Assembly: GCF_000422205.1 (NCBI RefSeq)
Contig: NZ_ATHV01000022.1
Coordinates: 124,001-188,000, forward strand
Direction of reading: 5' to 3'
Origin: Desulfovibrio sp. X2
GTDB lineage: Bacteria > Desulfobacterota > Desulfovibrionia > Desulfovibrionales > Desulfovibrionaceae
DNA: 64,000 bases
The position numbers and the translations under genes are program-made. Shown in pieces: positions 51,379 through 62,382 of this stretch (the first letter of the stretch is position 1; each line of letters opens with the position of its first letter). A model generated the notes under the pieces. That model did no database searches. It was given only the letters and a program-made list of their open reading frames with translations, and had not been told where the DNA came from.

Positions 51379-52982
51379 GCAGGATACAGGTCTACGACAC
51401 CACGCTGCGGGACGGCACCCAGGCCGAAGAGATCAACCTCACCCTCGACGACAAGGTCCTGATCGCCAAGAAGCTCGACGAGCTCGGCGTGGACTACATC
51501 GAGGGCGGCTGGCCGGGATCGAACCCCACCGACAAGCAGTTCTTCCGGGAGATCGGAAGCTTCACCTTCGCACACGCCGCCATCGCGGCCTTCGGCAGCA
51601 CGCACGCGGCCAAGAACACCGCGGAGAACGATCCCAACCTCAAGGCCCTCGTGGAGAGCAAGGCCCAGGTCGCGACCATCGTGGGCAAGACCTGGGACCT
51701 GCACGTCAAGGAGGCCCTGCGCATCCCGCTCGAGCGCAACCTCGAGCTCATCCGCGACTCCGTCCGCTTCTTGAAGCCCTACTTCCAGGAAGTCTTCTAC
51801 GACGCCGAGCACTTCTTCGACGCGCTGAAAGCCGGTCCCGACTACGCCATCTCCTGCCTGCGCGCCGCGCACGAGGCGGGCGCCGACGTGCTGGTGCTCT
51901 GCGACACCAACGGCGGCATTCTGCCCCACGACCTCGGCCCGGCCTTCGAGATGGTGCGGAAGACACTGCCCGAGGCGAGGCTCAGCTTCCACGGCCACAA
52001 CGACTCCGGCATGGCCGTGGCCAACACCGTGGAGGCCGTGCGCCTGGGCGCGGTGCAGGTGCAGGGCACGATGAACGGCTACGGCGAGCGTTGCGGCAAC
52101 GCGGACCTGTGCGCCGTCATCCCCAACCTGGAGCTGAAGCTCGGCCATCAGTGCCTGCCCGAGGGCAACCTCGAGCATCTGACGCAGATCTCCCACTACA
52201 TCTCCGAGGTGGTGAACCTCCGCCCCTTCCTGCGCCAGCCCTTCGTGGGCCGCTCGGCCTTCGCGCACAAGGGCGGCATCCACGTCTCGGCCGTGCTGCG
52301 CAACTCGCGCACCTACGAGCACGTGCCGCCCGAGTCCGTGGGCAACGTGCAGCGGGTGATCCTCTCTGACCTGGCCGGACGCTCCAACATCCTGGCCATG
52401 GCCCAGCGCTACTACAAGGATCTGGACAAGAACGACCCCTGCGTGGAAACGCTCCTGGCCGAGATCAAGGAGCGCGAGGCCCTGGGCTACGAGTACTCCG
52501 TGGCCGAGGCCTCCTTCATCCTGCTCTTCTTTCGGACCATGGGCTGGTCCAAGCACTACTTCGAGCTGGTCAACTTCCGCGTCCTGGACGGCAAGCGCGG
52601 CGGCGAGGACCCCATCTCCGAAGCCACGGTGCAGGTCAAGGTGCAGGGCCGCAACGTGCACACCGCGGCGGACGGCCGCGGCCCGGTCAACGCCCTGGAC
52701 AACGCCCTGCGCAAGGCCCTGTGCACGGCCTACCCGCACCTGAACGAGATGAAGCTCGTGGACTTCAAGGTCCGCGTGCTCTCCGGCTACGCGCGCGAGA
52801 CCGGAGGCACGGCCTCCAACGTGCGCGTGCTCATCGAGAGCGCGGACAAGACCGAGAAGTGGACCACCGTGGGGCTGTCGCACAACATCATCGTGGCCAG
52901 CTGGTTCGCGCTGGCGGACTCCATCACCTACAAGCTCTTCAAGGACGACCCGCAAAAGTGGCCGCACAAGGCCAGCCTGTGA
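51375..52982 (+). CDS. cimA: (R)-citramalate synthase
   Basis: A 535-residue LeuA-superfamily enzyme. RIQVYDTTLRDGTQAEEINLTLDDK, YIEGGWPGSNPTDKQFF, LCDTNGGILPHDLG, SFHGHNDSGMAVANTVEAV and AHKGGIHVSAVLRN are CimA-type features. The C-terminal LeuA-like regulatory domain contains VKVQGRNVHTAADGRGPVNALDNALRKAL. It condenses pyruvate with acetyl-CoA, giving a threonine-independent route to isoleucine. It overlaps lysC by ATGA, so both amino-acid genes are co-translated. Confidence 0.93.
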   Translation: MSRIQVYDTTLRDGTQAEEINLTLDDKVLIAKKLDELGVDYIEGGWPGSNPTDKQFFREIGSFTFAHAAIAAFGSTHAAKNTAENDPNLKALVESKAQVATIVGKTWDLHVKEALRIPLERNLELIRDSVRFLKPYFQEVFYDAEHFFDALKAGPDYAISCLRAAHEAGADVLVLCDTNGGILPHDLGPAFEMVRKTLPEARLSFHGHNDSGMAVANTVEAVRLGAVQVQGTMNGYGERCGNADLCAVIPNLELKLGHQCLPEGNLEHLTQISHYISEVVNLRPFLRQPFVGRSAFAHKGGIHVSAVLRNSRTYEHVPPESVGNVQRVILSDLAGRSNILAMAQRYYKDLDKNDPCVETLLAEIKEREALGYEYSVAEASFILLFFRTMGWSKHYFELVNFRVLDGKRGGEDPISEATVQVKVQGRNVHTAADGRGPVNALDNALRKALCTAYPHLNEMKLVDFKVRVLSGYARETGGTASNVRVLIESADKTEKWTTVGLSHNIIVASWFALADSITYKLFKDDPQKWPHKASL

Positions 52983-53061
52983 TGCGGCTCCATCCGGGAG
53001 AAGACGCGGAAGCGATGGAGAGCGTGACGCCGGGCGACCTACGACACGGCAGGGGCGGAGC

Positions 53062-53892
53062 ATGACCACGGTCAGCCTGCACGTCCTCTCGGACAACCGC
53101 GCCCTGCCCGGCTTCTTCTCCGAATGGGGCTTCGCCCTGGCCCTGGAAGCGCGCGGCGAGACGTGGCTGTGGGACGCGGGCGCCGGCCCGGCCTTCCTGG
53201 ACAACGCCAAGCGCCTGGGCGTGCACCCCGAGTCCGCGCGCGGCCTGGCCCTGAGCCACGGCCACTTCGACCACGGAGGCGGACTCGAGGCCCTGTGCGC
53301 GGCCGGGTTCGACGGTCCCGTCCACGCCCATCCGGAGTGCCTGCGCGAGCGCTGGGCTCTCCGCCCCGGCGAGGAGCCGGAATCCATCGGCATCTCGGGC
53401 AAGAGCGCCGTGCGCCTCGCGCGCAGGCTCGCGCCGGTGCACGGCAACCAGGAACTCACGCCCTGGCTCGAGATGCTCACGGACATCGAGCGGCTGCCCG
53501 GCAATCCCCAGTCGGTGCAGAATTTCTTCCTCGACGCGCGGGGCCGTGAGCCGGACGACGTGCCGGACGACGCCCTGCTGCTCCTGCGCACGGCCGCAGG
53601 CCCCGTGGCCGTGCTCGGCTGCTGCCACTCCGGCCTCGCCAACTCGCTCTCCCGACTTCGGCGGGCGGGCGTGGGCAGGCTGTATGCCCTCGTCGGCGGC
53701 ATGCACCTCTACCAGGCGGCGCCGGACGCGGTGGACGCGGCCGTTTCCGCCCTGGCGGAGCTCGGCGTGGAGCGCATCCTGCCCGGCCATTGCACGGGCG
53801 ATGCCGCCACGGGCATCCTTTCCCGGGCCTTTCCCGGCCGGGTCGAGCCTCTGGCCGCGGGCATGAGCGTGCGCTTCGGCGCGCCGCTCTAG
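53062..53892 (+). CDS. Metallo-beta-lactamase-fold protein (DHPMR-P synthase-like)
   Basis: A 276-residue metallo-beta-lactamase-fold protein. GLALSHGHFDHGGGLEAL is the metal motif; VAVLGCCHSGLANSL, ALVGGMHLYQA and RILPGHCTGDAA give further ligands. This set resembles the 7,8-dihydropterin-6-methyl-4-(ribofuranosyl)-aminobenzene-phosphate synthase-like subgroup, named from a methanopterin enzyme, but bacterial members are mostly uncharacterised. It lies 79 bases after cimA and converges on ktrA. Confidence 0.8.
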   Translation: MTTVSLHVLSDNRALPGFFSEWGFALALEARGETWLWDAGAGPAFLDNAKRLGVHPESARGLALSHGHFDHGGGLEALCAAGFDGPVHAHPECLRERWALRPGEEPESIGISGKSAVRLARRLAPVHGNQELTPWLEMLTDIERLPGNPQSVQNFFLDARGREPDDVPDDALLLLRTAAGPVAVLGCCHSGLANSLSRLRRAGVGRLYALVGGMHLYQAAPDAVDAAVSALAELGVERILPGHCTGDAATGILSRAFPGRVEPLAAGMSVRFGAPL

Positions 53893-53952
53893 CCCGGGCC
53901 AACCCCAAGGCTTCTTCCGAATCGTTTGCAGGAATCCGCGCGGTCGCGCGTT

Positions 53953-54606
53953 CTACGGCTTCAGGCGTTCCAGGTCCTCGGTCCGGCCGAGGACCACCAG
54001 CGTGTCGCCCTTCTTCAACGGGATGTCGGCGCGCGGCACGTAGACGAAGCGCGCGTCGCCCACGTTGCGGATGGCGATGACCTGCACGCCGTAGGTGTTG
54101 GTCAGGTTGAGGTCGCGCAGGGTCTTTCCGGACCAGCGCTCGATGTTGACCTCGCGCAGGGCCATGCCCTCGTCGAAGGGCAGGTAGGCGATGAGCCCCG
54201 GCGTGGCCAGGGAATGGGCCAGCTGCGAGGCGGCGAAATATTCCGGCAGGATGACGTGATCCACGCCGATGCGGTTCAGAAGCTTCTCGTGGTCGCGGCT
54301 CACGGCCTTGACCCAGACCTGCGCCGCGCCCATCTCCTTAAGGTACAGGCAGATCATGGCGCTGGCCTCGATGGACTGGCCCACGCTGACCATGACCACG
54401 CCCAGGTCCGAAAAGCCGAGTTGCTCCAGGACCTTCTTGTCCATGGCATCGCCCTGGTAGACCTGGGTCAGCACGTCCTGCGCGCGCCGCACGTTGTCCG
54501 GCACGGCATCCAGGCCGACGACCTCCTGCCCGAGGTCCACGAGGGTCTGGGCAAAGGAGAGCCCGAACTTGCCGAGGCCGATGACGCCCACGCTGGTCTT
54601 GCGCAT
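53953..54606 (-). CDS. ktrA: Potassium uptake regulatory subunit KtrA (TrkA-N/TrkA-C)
   Basis: A 217-residue cytoplasmic RCK protein. The Rossmann motif VGVIGLGKFGLSFAQTLVDLGQEVVGLD, then YQGDAMDKKVLEQLG, form TrkA-N; the last ~80 residues are a TrkA-C domain ending DTLVVLGRTEDLERLKP. It gates KtrB in response to ATP/ADP and c-di-AMP in other bacteria. GGAAGGAAA precedes ATG 54606. It follows ktrB by 46 bases. Confidence 0.92.
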   Translation of the reverse strand: MRKTSVGVIGLGKFGLSFAQTLVDLGQEVVGLDAVPDNVRRAQDVLTQVYQGDAMDKKVLEQLGFSDLGVVMVSVGQSIEASAMICLYLKEMGAAQVWVKAVSRDHEKLLNRIGVDHVILPEYFAASQLAHSLATPGLIAYLPFDEGMALREVNIERWSGKTLRDLNLTNTYGVQVIAIRNVGDARFVYVPRADIPLKKGDTLVVLGRTEDLERLKP

Positions 54607-54652
54607 TTTCCTTCCCTCCGAAACGACGTCCGAAACGCTTCCCGGGACGCCG

Positions 54653-56020
54653 CTAGCCGATGAGCATGCTCTCCTCGGGCCAGACGTAGCGCGGCTGCTC
54701 CTGCAGCCGCCCCAGGGCCGTGAGGAAGACGATGGGGCCGAGTCGGCCCACGAACATGAGCAGTGTGATGACGATCTTGCCGGAGACGCTGAGCGTGGGG
54801 GTGATGCCCATGGACAGCCCCACGGTGCCGAAGGCCGAGACGACCTCGAAAAGTATCTCCAGGAACAGGCCGCGCGCCGCGGGATGCGGCACGTCCCCGC
54901 CTTCGCTGACGACCAGCCAGAGTGTGCCGAAGGCCACCAGGAAGATGGCCACGAGGGTAAGGGAGACCGCCCGGGCGACCGTCTCGCGGTCCACGGCGAA
55001 CCTGCCGACCACAGGCTGCTGCCGCCCCTTGATCTTGGACACGGCGAAGGCCCAGAGCACGCGCAGCGTGGTGGTCTTGACACCGCCCGCGCAGCTGCCC
55101 GGCGAGCCGCCCACGAACATGAGGAAGGTCATGACCAGGAGCGAGATGGTCGTCAGCTGGCCCACGTCCAGGGTGTTGAACCCTGCGGTGCGGCAGGTGA
55201 CGCTCTGGAAGAACGCGGCCAGCACGCCCTCGGAAAAGGAGAGCCCCCTGTCCAGCCCCACGACCTCGGCCATGTAGATGGCCGCCGCGCCACCCACGAT
55301 GAGGAAGGCGCTGACCGCGAGCACCGTGCGCGCGTACCAGGACAGGCGCGGCTTGCGTCGCTGCCCTCTGCGCCGCCAGGGCAGGTGCCCCGTGAGCCAA
55401 CCCTCGAGCTCGACGATGACCGAGAAGCCGAGGCCGCCGAGGACGATGAGCCCCATGATGGTCAGGTTCACGCCCGCGTTGCCGCGCCACTGCGTGAGGC
55501 TGTCGGCGTGGAGTCCGAAGCCCGCGTTGCAGAAGGCGGAGATGGAATGGAACACGGCCGACCACGGCGTGAAGCCGTGCGGATCGAAGGAATGGAGCAG
55601 CAGCGCGCCGATGCCCTCAAGCGCCGCGGTCCAGGCCACCAGCCGGACCAGGAAGCGCCCCAGGCTGAAGGTCGAGTCGTGCATCAGGCTCTGCCCCACT
55701 GCCAGGCGGTCGGTCAGGGTCACCTTGCGTCGCCAGAGATAGAAGACGAGGCTCGCGTAGGTCATGATGCCCAGGCCGCCGAGCTGGATCATGGAGAGGA
55801 TGACGCCCTGGCCCATGCGGCTGAAATGGGTGCCCGTGTCCACGACGGCGAGACCGGTGACGCAGGTGGCCGAGGTGGCGGTGAACAGGGCGTCCACGAA
55901 GTCGATCGAAGCGCCGTTCAGGCTCCCCGGGAGCATGAGCAGCACCGTCCCGGCCAGAATTGTCGCCAGGAAGAAGTAGATGGGATAGGTGAAGGGCGAA
56001 AAGACGGCGGATAGACGCAT
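54653..56020 (-). CDS. ktrB: Potassium transporter subunit KtrB
   Basis: A 455-residue membrane protein with four M1-P-M2 repeats. Each pore loop keeps its filter glycine: TSATCVTGLAV, SAFCNAGFG, TCRTAGFNT and SAFGTVGLSMG. The pore-gate loop VGGSPGSCAGGVKTTTLRV is typical of KtrB/TrkH. It takes up K+, often coupled to Na+. It is followed by ktrA and preceded by a PilZ gene 17 bases upstream. Confidence 0.94.
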   Translation of the reverse strand: MRLSAVFSPFTYPIYFFLATILAGTVLLMLPGSLNGASIDFVDALFTATSATCVTGLAVVDTGTHFSRMGQGVILSMIQLGGLGIMTYASLVFYLWRRKVTLTDRLAVGQSLMHDSTFSLGRFLVRLVAWTAALEGIGALLLHSFDPHGFTPWSAVFHSISAFCNAGFGLHADSLTQWRGNAGVNLTIMGLIVLGGLGFSVIVELEGWLTGHLPWRRRGQRRKPRLSWYARTVLAVSAFLIVGGAAAIYMAEVVGLDRGLSFSEGVLAAFFQSVTCRTAGFNTLDVGQLTTISLLVMTFLMFVGGSPGSCAGGVKTTTLRVLWAFAVSKIKGRQQPVVGRFAVDRETVARAVSLTLVAIFLVAFGTLWLVVSEGGDVPHPAARGLFLEILFEVVSAFGTVGLSMGITPTLSVSGKIVITLLMFVGRLGPIVFLTALGRLQEQPRYVWPEESMLIG

Positions 56021-56037
56021 GGTCGGGGCGGAAACCC

Positions 56038-56397
56038 TCAGGCGCCGAAGGCGGGCTTGCTGACGATCTCGTCGTCGATCTGGTCGGGGTCTTCCGCGTG
56101 CATGCGCACGAGGTTGCGGAGGTGGCCGAAGCTTTCCGGGTCCATCTCCAGGAACTCCACGGCCGTCTCCTCGGCTGACGCGCGCACGATGCGGCCGGAG
56201 ACGCGCACCGTCACGCTGCCCGAGAGGACGATGCGCACGAAACAGTCCTCGCCCACGGCAAGGCGCGGGTCGGGGTTGCAGGACACGCCCCTGAGGCTCA
56301 GGTTGTTGAGCCGCACGGGCACGTCCCGGCCGTTGCAGGTGACAACCGCCCCGAACATCAGGTTGACTCTCGTCCGTGTGCGCTTCTCTTCGGCCAT
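56038..56397 (-). CDS. Single-domain PilZ protein
   Basis: A 119-residue PilZ-like protein. The N-terminal KRTRTRVNLMF provides the RxxxR-type motif, and NNLSLRGVSCNP corresponds to the DxSxxG motif with Asn for Asp. PilZ domains bind cyclic di-GMP; the imperfect second motif leaves binding uncertain. It is in a tight unit with ktrBA downstream and an esterase upstream. GGAGGG precedes the ATG. Confidence 0.82.
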   Translation of the reverse strand: MAEEKRTRTRVNLMFGAVVTCNGRDVPVRLNNLSLRGVSCNPDPRLAVGEDCFVRIVLSGSVTVRVSGRIVRASAEETAVEFLEMDPESFGHLRNLVRMHAEDPDQIDDEIVSKPAFGA

Positions 56398-56421
56398 AGC
56401 CCTCCCTCCTTCGGTTCCCCT

Positions 56422-57204
56422 CTACCAGAGAGGATGCCGCCCGTCACGCGAAAGGAGATCCTCGAAAAAGCCGCAGACCAATTCCGACACACGCTTACGG
56501 GTCTCGCGGTGCGTGGTCAGCAGATGCCGGCTGGTGACGCGCTCGGCGATGGGCAGAAGCTCCAGGCGCTTGATGCGCGAGCCGGTCCGCCGCCTGATCT
56601 CGAAGGCGTCGCGCACGTTGGCCGTGGCGTCGCCCGGGCTGTGCACGACGAGCAGCGGCGCCGTGACCTCGGCAAGCCCCCGGCGCACCCGGCGAAGCCC
56701 GCGCATCAGCTCGTGCGTGGCGTTCAGGGGCACGACTCCCTCGTAGCCGACCCACGGCGCGATCTCCCGCGACTCCGCCCTTTTTTCGGCCACGGGCCAC
56801 AGGGGGCGCAGGTGCCTGAACAGGGGCACCAGAGGCAGGAGCGGGTCCTTGGCGATGAAAGGCAGGAAGCGGTAGAGCCGCAGCGGCGTGGCAAGGCAGG
56901 CGATTCCGGCCGGTTCGCGCTGCCGCGCGATCTCGAGGGCCAGCGCCCCGCCCATGGACAGGCCTGCCACGAAGACCGGCGGGGTCCGGGCGCCCAGCAC
57001 GTCGAAGGCGCCGAGCGCCGCGTCGCGCCAGTCGCTCCATCCCAGACGGTCCAGCTCCTCGACGCGCGTACCGTGGCCGGGCAGGAGCGGGGTCTCGACG
57101 GAAAATCCCCTGTCCGCGAGGGCCTCGGCCAGGGGCTGCATCTCGAAGGGCGTGCCGGTGAAACCGTGCAGGAGCAGACATCCGGGCTTTGTGGCGGCGT
57201 CCAT
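56422..57204 (-). CDS. Alpha/beta-hydrolase, carboxylesterase-like
   Basis: A 260-residue alpha/beta-hydrolase close to Est30/monoglyceride-lipase types. The oxyanion-hole LLHGFTGTPFEMQPLAE, nucleophile elbow VAGLSMGGALALE, the Asp in LLVVHSPGDATANV and a His in VTSRHLLTTH complete a plausible triad. The substrate is unknown; short-chain esters are likely. It heads the pilZ-ktrBA unit and is divergent from the amidohydrolase gene. Confidence 0.85.
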   Translation of the reverse strand: MDAATKPGCLLLHGFTGTPFEMQPLAEALADRGFSVETPLLPGHGTRVEELDRLGWSDWRDAALGAFDVLGARTPPVFVAGLSMGGALALEIARQREPAGIACLATPLRLYRFLPFIAKDPLLPLVPLFRHLRPLWPVAEKRAESREIAPWVGYEGVVPLNATHELMRGLRRVRRGLAEVTAPLLVVHSPGDATANVRDAFEIRRRTGSRIKRLELLPIAERVTSRHLLTTHRETRKRVSELVCGFFEDLLSRDGRHPLW

Positions 57205-57279
57205 GCAGCTTGGCCTACTTCATTTTCGACCGCAAATCATCTACAGAAAGCATGGGAGGGGAACGACGTGGAGGCACCT

Positions 57280-58599
57280 ATGGACATCCCCTGTGAACTG
57301 CTCGTGCTGGCGGACATGATCGTGACCCAGGACGACGAACGCCGCGTGATCGAGAACGGCGCGGTGGCCATCCACGGAGACACGATCACGGCCGTGGGAC
57401 GCCGCGACGAGATAGAGCCCACGGCCTGCGCCGAGCGCGTCCTGGACCTCTCCGGATGCCTGCTCATGCCCGGGCTCGTGAACGCCCATTGCCACGCAGC
57501 CATGACCCTCTTCCGCGGCTTTTCCGAGGACAGGAGCTTCATGGACTGGCTCGCGAACGTCCGCACCCTCGAGAAGAGGCTGACGCCGCATCTGGTCCAC
57601 GTGGGCGCCCTGCTCTCCTGCGCCGAGATGCTGGCCGCGGGCACGACCTGCTTCGCGGACATGTACCTTCTTTCGCATGAGGTGGCGCGGGCCGCGGAGA
57701 TAGCGGGCATGCGCGCGGTGGTGGCCGAGGGGCTGCTCACGCCGCCGACCAGGACCTACGAGAGCCTCGAGGACGCCTTCGCGCTCATGGAAGGGCTGCA
57801 CGCCCGCTACGACGGCCACCCGCTCATCCACACCGCCGTCATGCCCCATGCGCTCTACACCGCCGACGCCGAGGCGCTGCGCGCGAGCCGCGACCTGGCC
57901 GAGGCGCTCGACGTGCCCTGGATGATCCACGCCGCGGAATCCGCCTTCGAGACTGATTTCTGCCTGAAGAACCACGGGCTTCGACCCATCCCCTATCTCG
58001 ATTCCCTGGATCTGCTCACGCCTCGGGCCATGCTCGTGCACTGCGCGCAGGCCGACGAAGCCGACGTGGAGCTGCTCGCCAGGCGCGGCGCCGGGGTCGT
58101 GCACTGCCCGGAGAGCAACATGAAGCTCGGCAACGGCTTCGCGCCCGTGCCGCGGATGCTCGAGGCGGGCATCACGGTGGCCCTGGGCACGGACGGCGCG
58201 GCCAGCAACAACGACCTCTCCCTGTTCCGGGAAATGGGCTCGGCCGCGCGCACCCAGAAGGGAAACGCCCTAGACCCGGCGGTGCTTCCGGCCCAGACCG
58301 TGCTGGACATGGCCACGCGAGGCGGAGCCGCATGCCTGCGCCTGCCCGGAGTCGGGCGCGTGGAGCCCGGCTCCCTGGCCGACCTGACCGCGCTCGATCT
58401 TTCGAGTCCGAACCTCATGCCGCTGCACGACCCCGTCTCCCTGGCGGTCTACGCCGCCACCGGCGGGGAGGTGCGCATGACCATGGTCGGCGGACGCGTG
58501 CTCTACCTGGCCGGACAGCACCTGACCCTGGACATGGCGGAGCTGGCCGAGGAGGCGCGGGAGGCCGTGGAGTGGGCCAAATCCGCGCAAACCTGCTGA
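57280..58599 (+). CDS. mtaD: Amidohydrolase, 5-methylthioadenosine/S-adenosylhomocysteine deaminase type
   Basis: A 439-residue metal-dependent amidohydrolase of the SAH/MTA/5'-deoxyadenosine deaminase group. LLMPGLVNAHCHAAMTLFRGFSED, WMIHAAES, MLVHCAQAD, HCPESNMKLGNGFAPVP and VALGTDGAASNNDLSLFREM hold the metal ligands and substrate residues. It deaminates adenosine-type products of SAM use. ATG 57280 has GGAGG six bases upstream; a GTG at 57268 with GGGAGGGG is an alternative. Confidence 0.87.
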   Translation: MDIPCELLVLADMIVTQDDERRVIENGAVAIHGDTITAVGRRDEIEPTACAERVLDLSGCLLMPGLVNAHCHAAMTLFRGFSEDRSFMDWLANVRTLEKRLTPHLVHVGALLSCAEMLAAGTTCFADMYLLSHEVARAAEIAGMRAVVAEGLLTPPTRTYESLEDAFALMEGLHARYDGHPLIHTAVMPHALYTADAEALRASRDLAEALDVPWMIHAAESAFETDFCLKNHGLRPIPYLDSLDLLTPRAMLVHCAQADEADVELLARRGAGVVHCPESNMKLGNGFAPVPRMLEAGITVALGTDGAASNNDLSLFREMGSAARTQKGNALDPAVLPAQTVLDMATRGGAACLRLPGVGRVEPGSLADLTALDLSSPNLMPLHDPVSLAVYAATGGEVRMTMVGGRVLYLAGQHLTLDMAELAEEAREAVEWAKSAQTC

Positions 58600-58606
58600 T
58601 GTGCCC

Positions 58607-58634
58607 TTGACAATCCTCCACTTCTCAATAATAA
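58607..58634 (+). promoter_or_regulatory. Predicted strong promoter for the PxxKW protein
   Basis: A perfect TTGACA (58607-58612), 16 bases, TAATAA (58629-58634), in an AT-rich pocket. The gene starts at 58692. Confidence 0.55.
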
Positions 58635-58691
58635 AGCTTCGCTCTTGCAATTTCAGTGAAGATTTTCTCTCCCCCAAGGAGGATGCCGCAA

Positions 58692-58979
58692 ATGGCCAAC
58701 GGAAATGCCGCCAACGCCCTGCAGGGCGCTGAGAAGACCGAACAGGGTCTGTGCTTCAAGGGTCTCATCATGGAGCCCATCATCGACAAGTGTGAAGGCT
58801 GCGACCGCGCCGTCGCCGTCGACGACACCAAGTACTGCCCGAGCTACGCCAAGCCCGCCCGCAAGTGGGCGCACGGGGTGTGCAACTTCGCCACCCACGT
58901 CAAGGCTGAGAAGACCAAGACCGGCGAGATCAAGATCAACCCGCTCAAGGCTTCCAAGCGCGCCGCTCGCGGCCGCTAG
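58692..58979 (+). CDS. PxxKW-type cysteine-rich small protein
   Basis: A 95-residue basic protein with five Cys (21, 34, 37, 49, 64). IIDKCEGCDRAV holds a CxxC pair and the PARKWAHGVCNFATHV segment fits the PxxKW family of small Cys-rich proteins seen in sulfate reducers. Function is unknown; a metal site is likely. AAGGAGG precedes ATG 58692, and codons are strongly C-ending and uniform, suggesting high expression. It has its own promoter and a following GC-rich hairpin. Confidence 0.78.
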   Translation: MANGNAANALQGAEKTEQGLCFKGLIMEPIIDKCEGCDRAVAVDDTKYCPSYAKPARKWAHGVCNFATHVKAEKTKTGEIKINPLKASKRAARGR

Positions 58980-58989
58980 CCCCGGTGCC

Positions 58990-59036
58990 GCGGGGCGGGC
59001 CCTTCCCGGACGCAAGCCCGGAAGGTCCGCCCCGTC
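58990..59036 (+). terminator. GC-rich hairpin after the PxxKW gene, possible terminator
   Basis: GGGGCGGGCCCTTCCCGG and CCCGGAAGGTCCGCCCC form an imperfect long stem. There is no clean T-run directly after it, so it may be a weak terminator or an mRNA-stabilising end. Confidence 0.4.
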
Positions 59037-59175
59037 ACCTCGGTCCGCAGCGTCGGGCCGTTCCGTCCTTTTCTTTGCCGCGTTTTTTCCGTAACGTGCA
59101 GTTTTTACTGCGACGGGATACGTGCGCCCGCCGCCTTCCGGCACACAACATCACATGATCCCGCAGGATTACGCC

Positions 59176-60396
59176 ATGATCGAGACTGTCCTTGACTTTC
59201 TGGATACCCGGCGCGACCGCGTCGTCGAACTGCAGCGCGGCCTGGTGGCCATTCCCGCCCTGGGCCCCGAGAACGGCGGCGACGGCGAGGGCGCCAAGTG
59301 CGACTACATCCGCGAGCGTCTGGCCGAGCTCGGCATCCCCGTCCAGCGCGAGATGAACGCCCCGGACCCGCGCGTGCCCTCCGGCGTGCGCCCGAGCCTC
59401 GCCGCGCGCGTGCCCGGCAAGTCCGAGCGCACCCTGTGGGTCATCTCCCACGTGGACGTGGTGCCCCCGGGCGAGCTGAGCCTGTGGTCCACCGATCCCT
59501 GGACCCTGTCCGTGGACGGCGACGTGCTCGTGGGCCGCGGCGTTGAGGACAACAACCAGGCCATCGTCTCGAGCCTGCTCGTGGCCGAGGCCCTGGTGGC
59601 GCGCAAGGTGACGCCGGAGCTTTCCCTGGGCATGATCTTCGTGGCCGACGAGGAGACGGGCAGCAAGCACGGCCTGGACTACGTGCTGCACGAGCACGGC
59701 GACCTCTTCCGCAAGGACGACCTCTTCCTGGTGCCGGACTTCGGCGAGCCCGACGGCTCGCTCGTGGAGCTTGCCGAGAAGAGCATGCTCTGGCTCAAGA
59801 TCACGGTCCTCGGCAAGCAGTGCCACGCCTCGCGCCCCTCACAGGGCAACAACTCCCTGGTGGCGGCCTCGGCCTTCGTGATGAAGATCCGCTCGCTCTA
59901 CGAGCGCTTCGACATGCGCGACCAGCTTTTCGATCCGCCCTTCTCCACCTTCGAGCCGACCAAGAAGGAGGCCAACGTGGAGAACATCAACACCGTGCCG
60001 GGCAAGGACGTCTTCTACGTGGACTGCCGCGTGCTGGCCGACTACCGCATCGAGGACGTGGAGGCCGCCATCCGCGCCATGGGCGACGAGATCGAGTCCA
60101 TCTACGGCGTGAAGATCGAGTACGAGTCCGTGCAGCAGGAGCAGGCCGCGCCCGCCACCCCGCTGACCGCGGAGATCACCCGCCGCCTGCTCGCCGCCAT
60201 CGAGGCCACTTCCGGGCTGAAGGCGCAGCCCCGCGGCATCGGCGGGGGCACCGTGGCCGCCTTCCTGCGCCGTCGCGGCTTCGAGGCCGCCGTCTGGGCC
60301 ACCCTGATGCACAACGCGCATCAGCCCGGCGAGAAGGCCCTCATCGTGAACCACATCGGCGACGCCAAGGTCATCGCGCGCATGCTCCTGGCCTGA
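59176..60396 (+). CDS. M20-family metallopeptidase (ArgE/DapE/ACY1 type)
   Basis: A 406-residue M20 dinuclear zinc hydrolase. [61 protein letters not shown] and the C-terminal [13 protein letters not shown] carry the metal ligands and catalytic Glu. The dimerisation domain lies at about 190-310. The family includes DapE and ArgE; since dapL (which bypasses DapE) is present, a general peptidase or acylase is more likely. ATG 59176 has AGGA upstream; an ATG at 59155 is possible. Confidence 0.85.
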   Translation: MIETVLDFLDTRRDRVVELQRGLVAIPALGPENGGDGEGAKCDYIRERLAELGIPVQREMNAPDPRVPSGVRPSLAARVPGKSERTLWVISHVDVVPPGELSLWSTDPWTLSVDGDVLVGRGVEDNNQAIVSSLLVAEALVARKVTPELSLGMIFVADEETGSKHGLDYVLHEHGDLFRKDDLFLVPDFGEPDGSLVELAEKSMLWLKITVLGKQCHASRPSQGNNSLVAASAFVMKIRSLYERFDMRDQLFDPPFSTFEPTKKEANVENINTVPGKDVFYVDCRVLADYRIEDVEAAIRAMGDEIESIYGVKIEYESVQQEQAAPATPLTAEITRRLLAAIEATSGLKAQPRGIGGGTVAAFLRRRGFEAAVWATLMHNAHQPGEKALIVNHIGDAKVIARMLLA

Positions 60397-60422
60397 GGGG
60401 CAGCGCGCCGCAGGGAAGACGG

Positions 60423-62312
<1,890 letters not shown>

Positions 62313-62382
62313 ACGGCTGCAACGTCTTCCGTTCGTCAAGGAAAGCGTATAGAGTCTCCCGAACCCAGGGAAGACCCACCGC

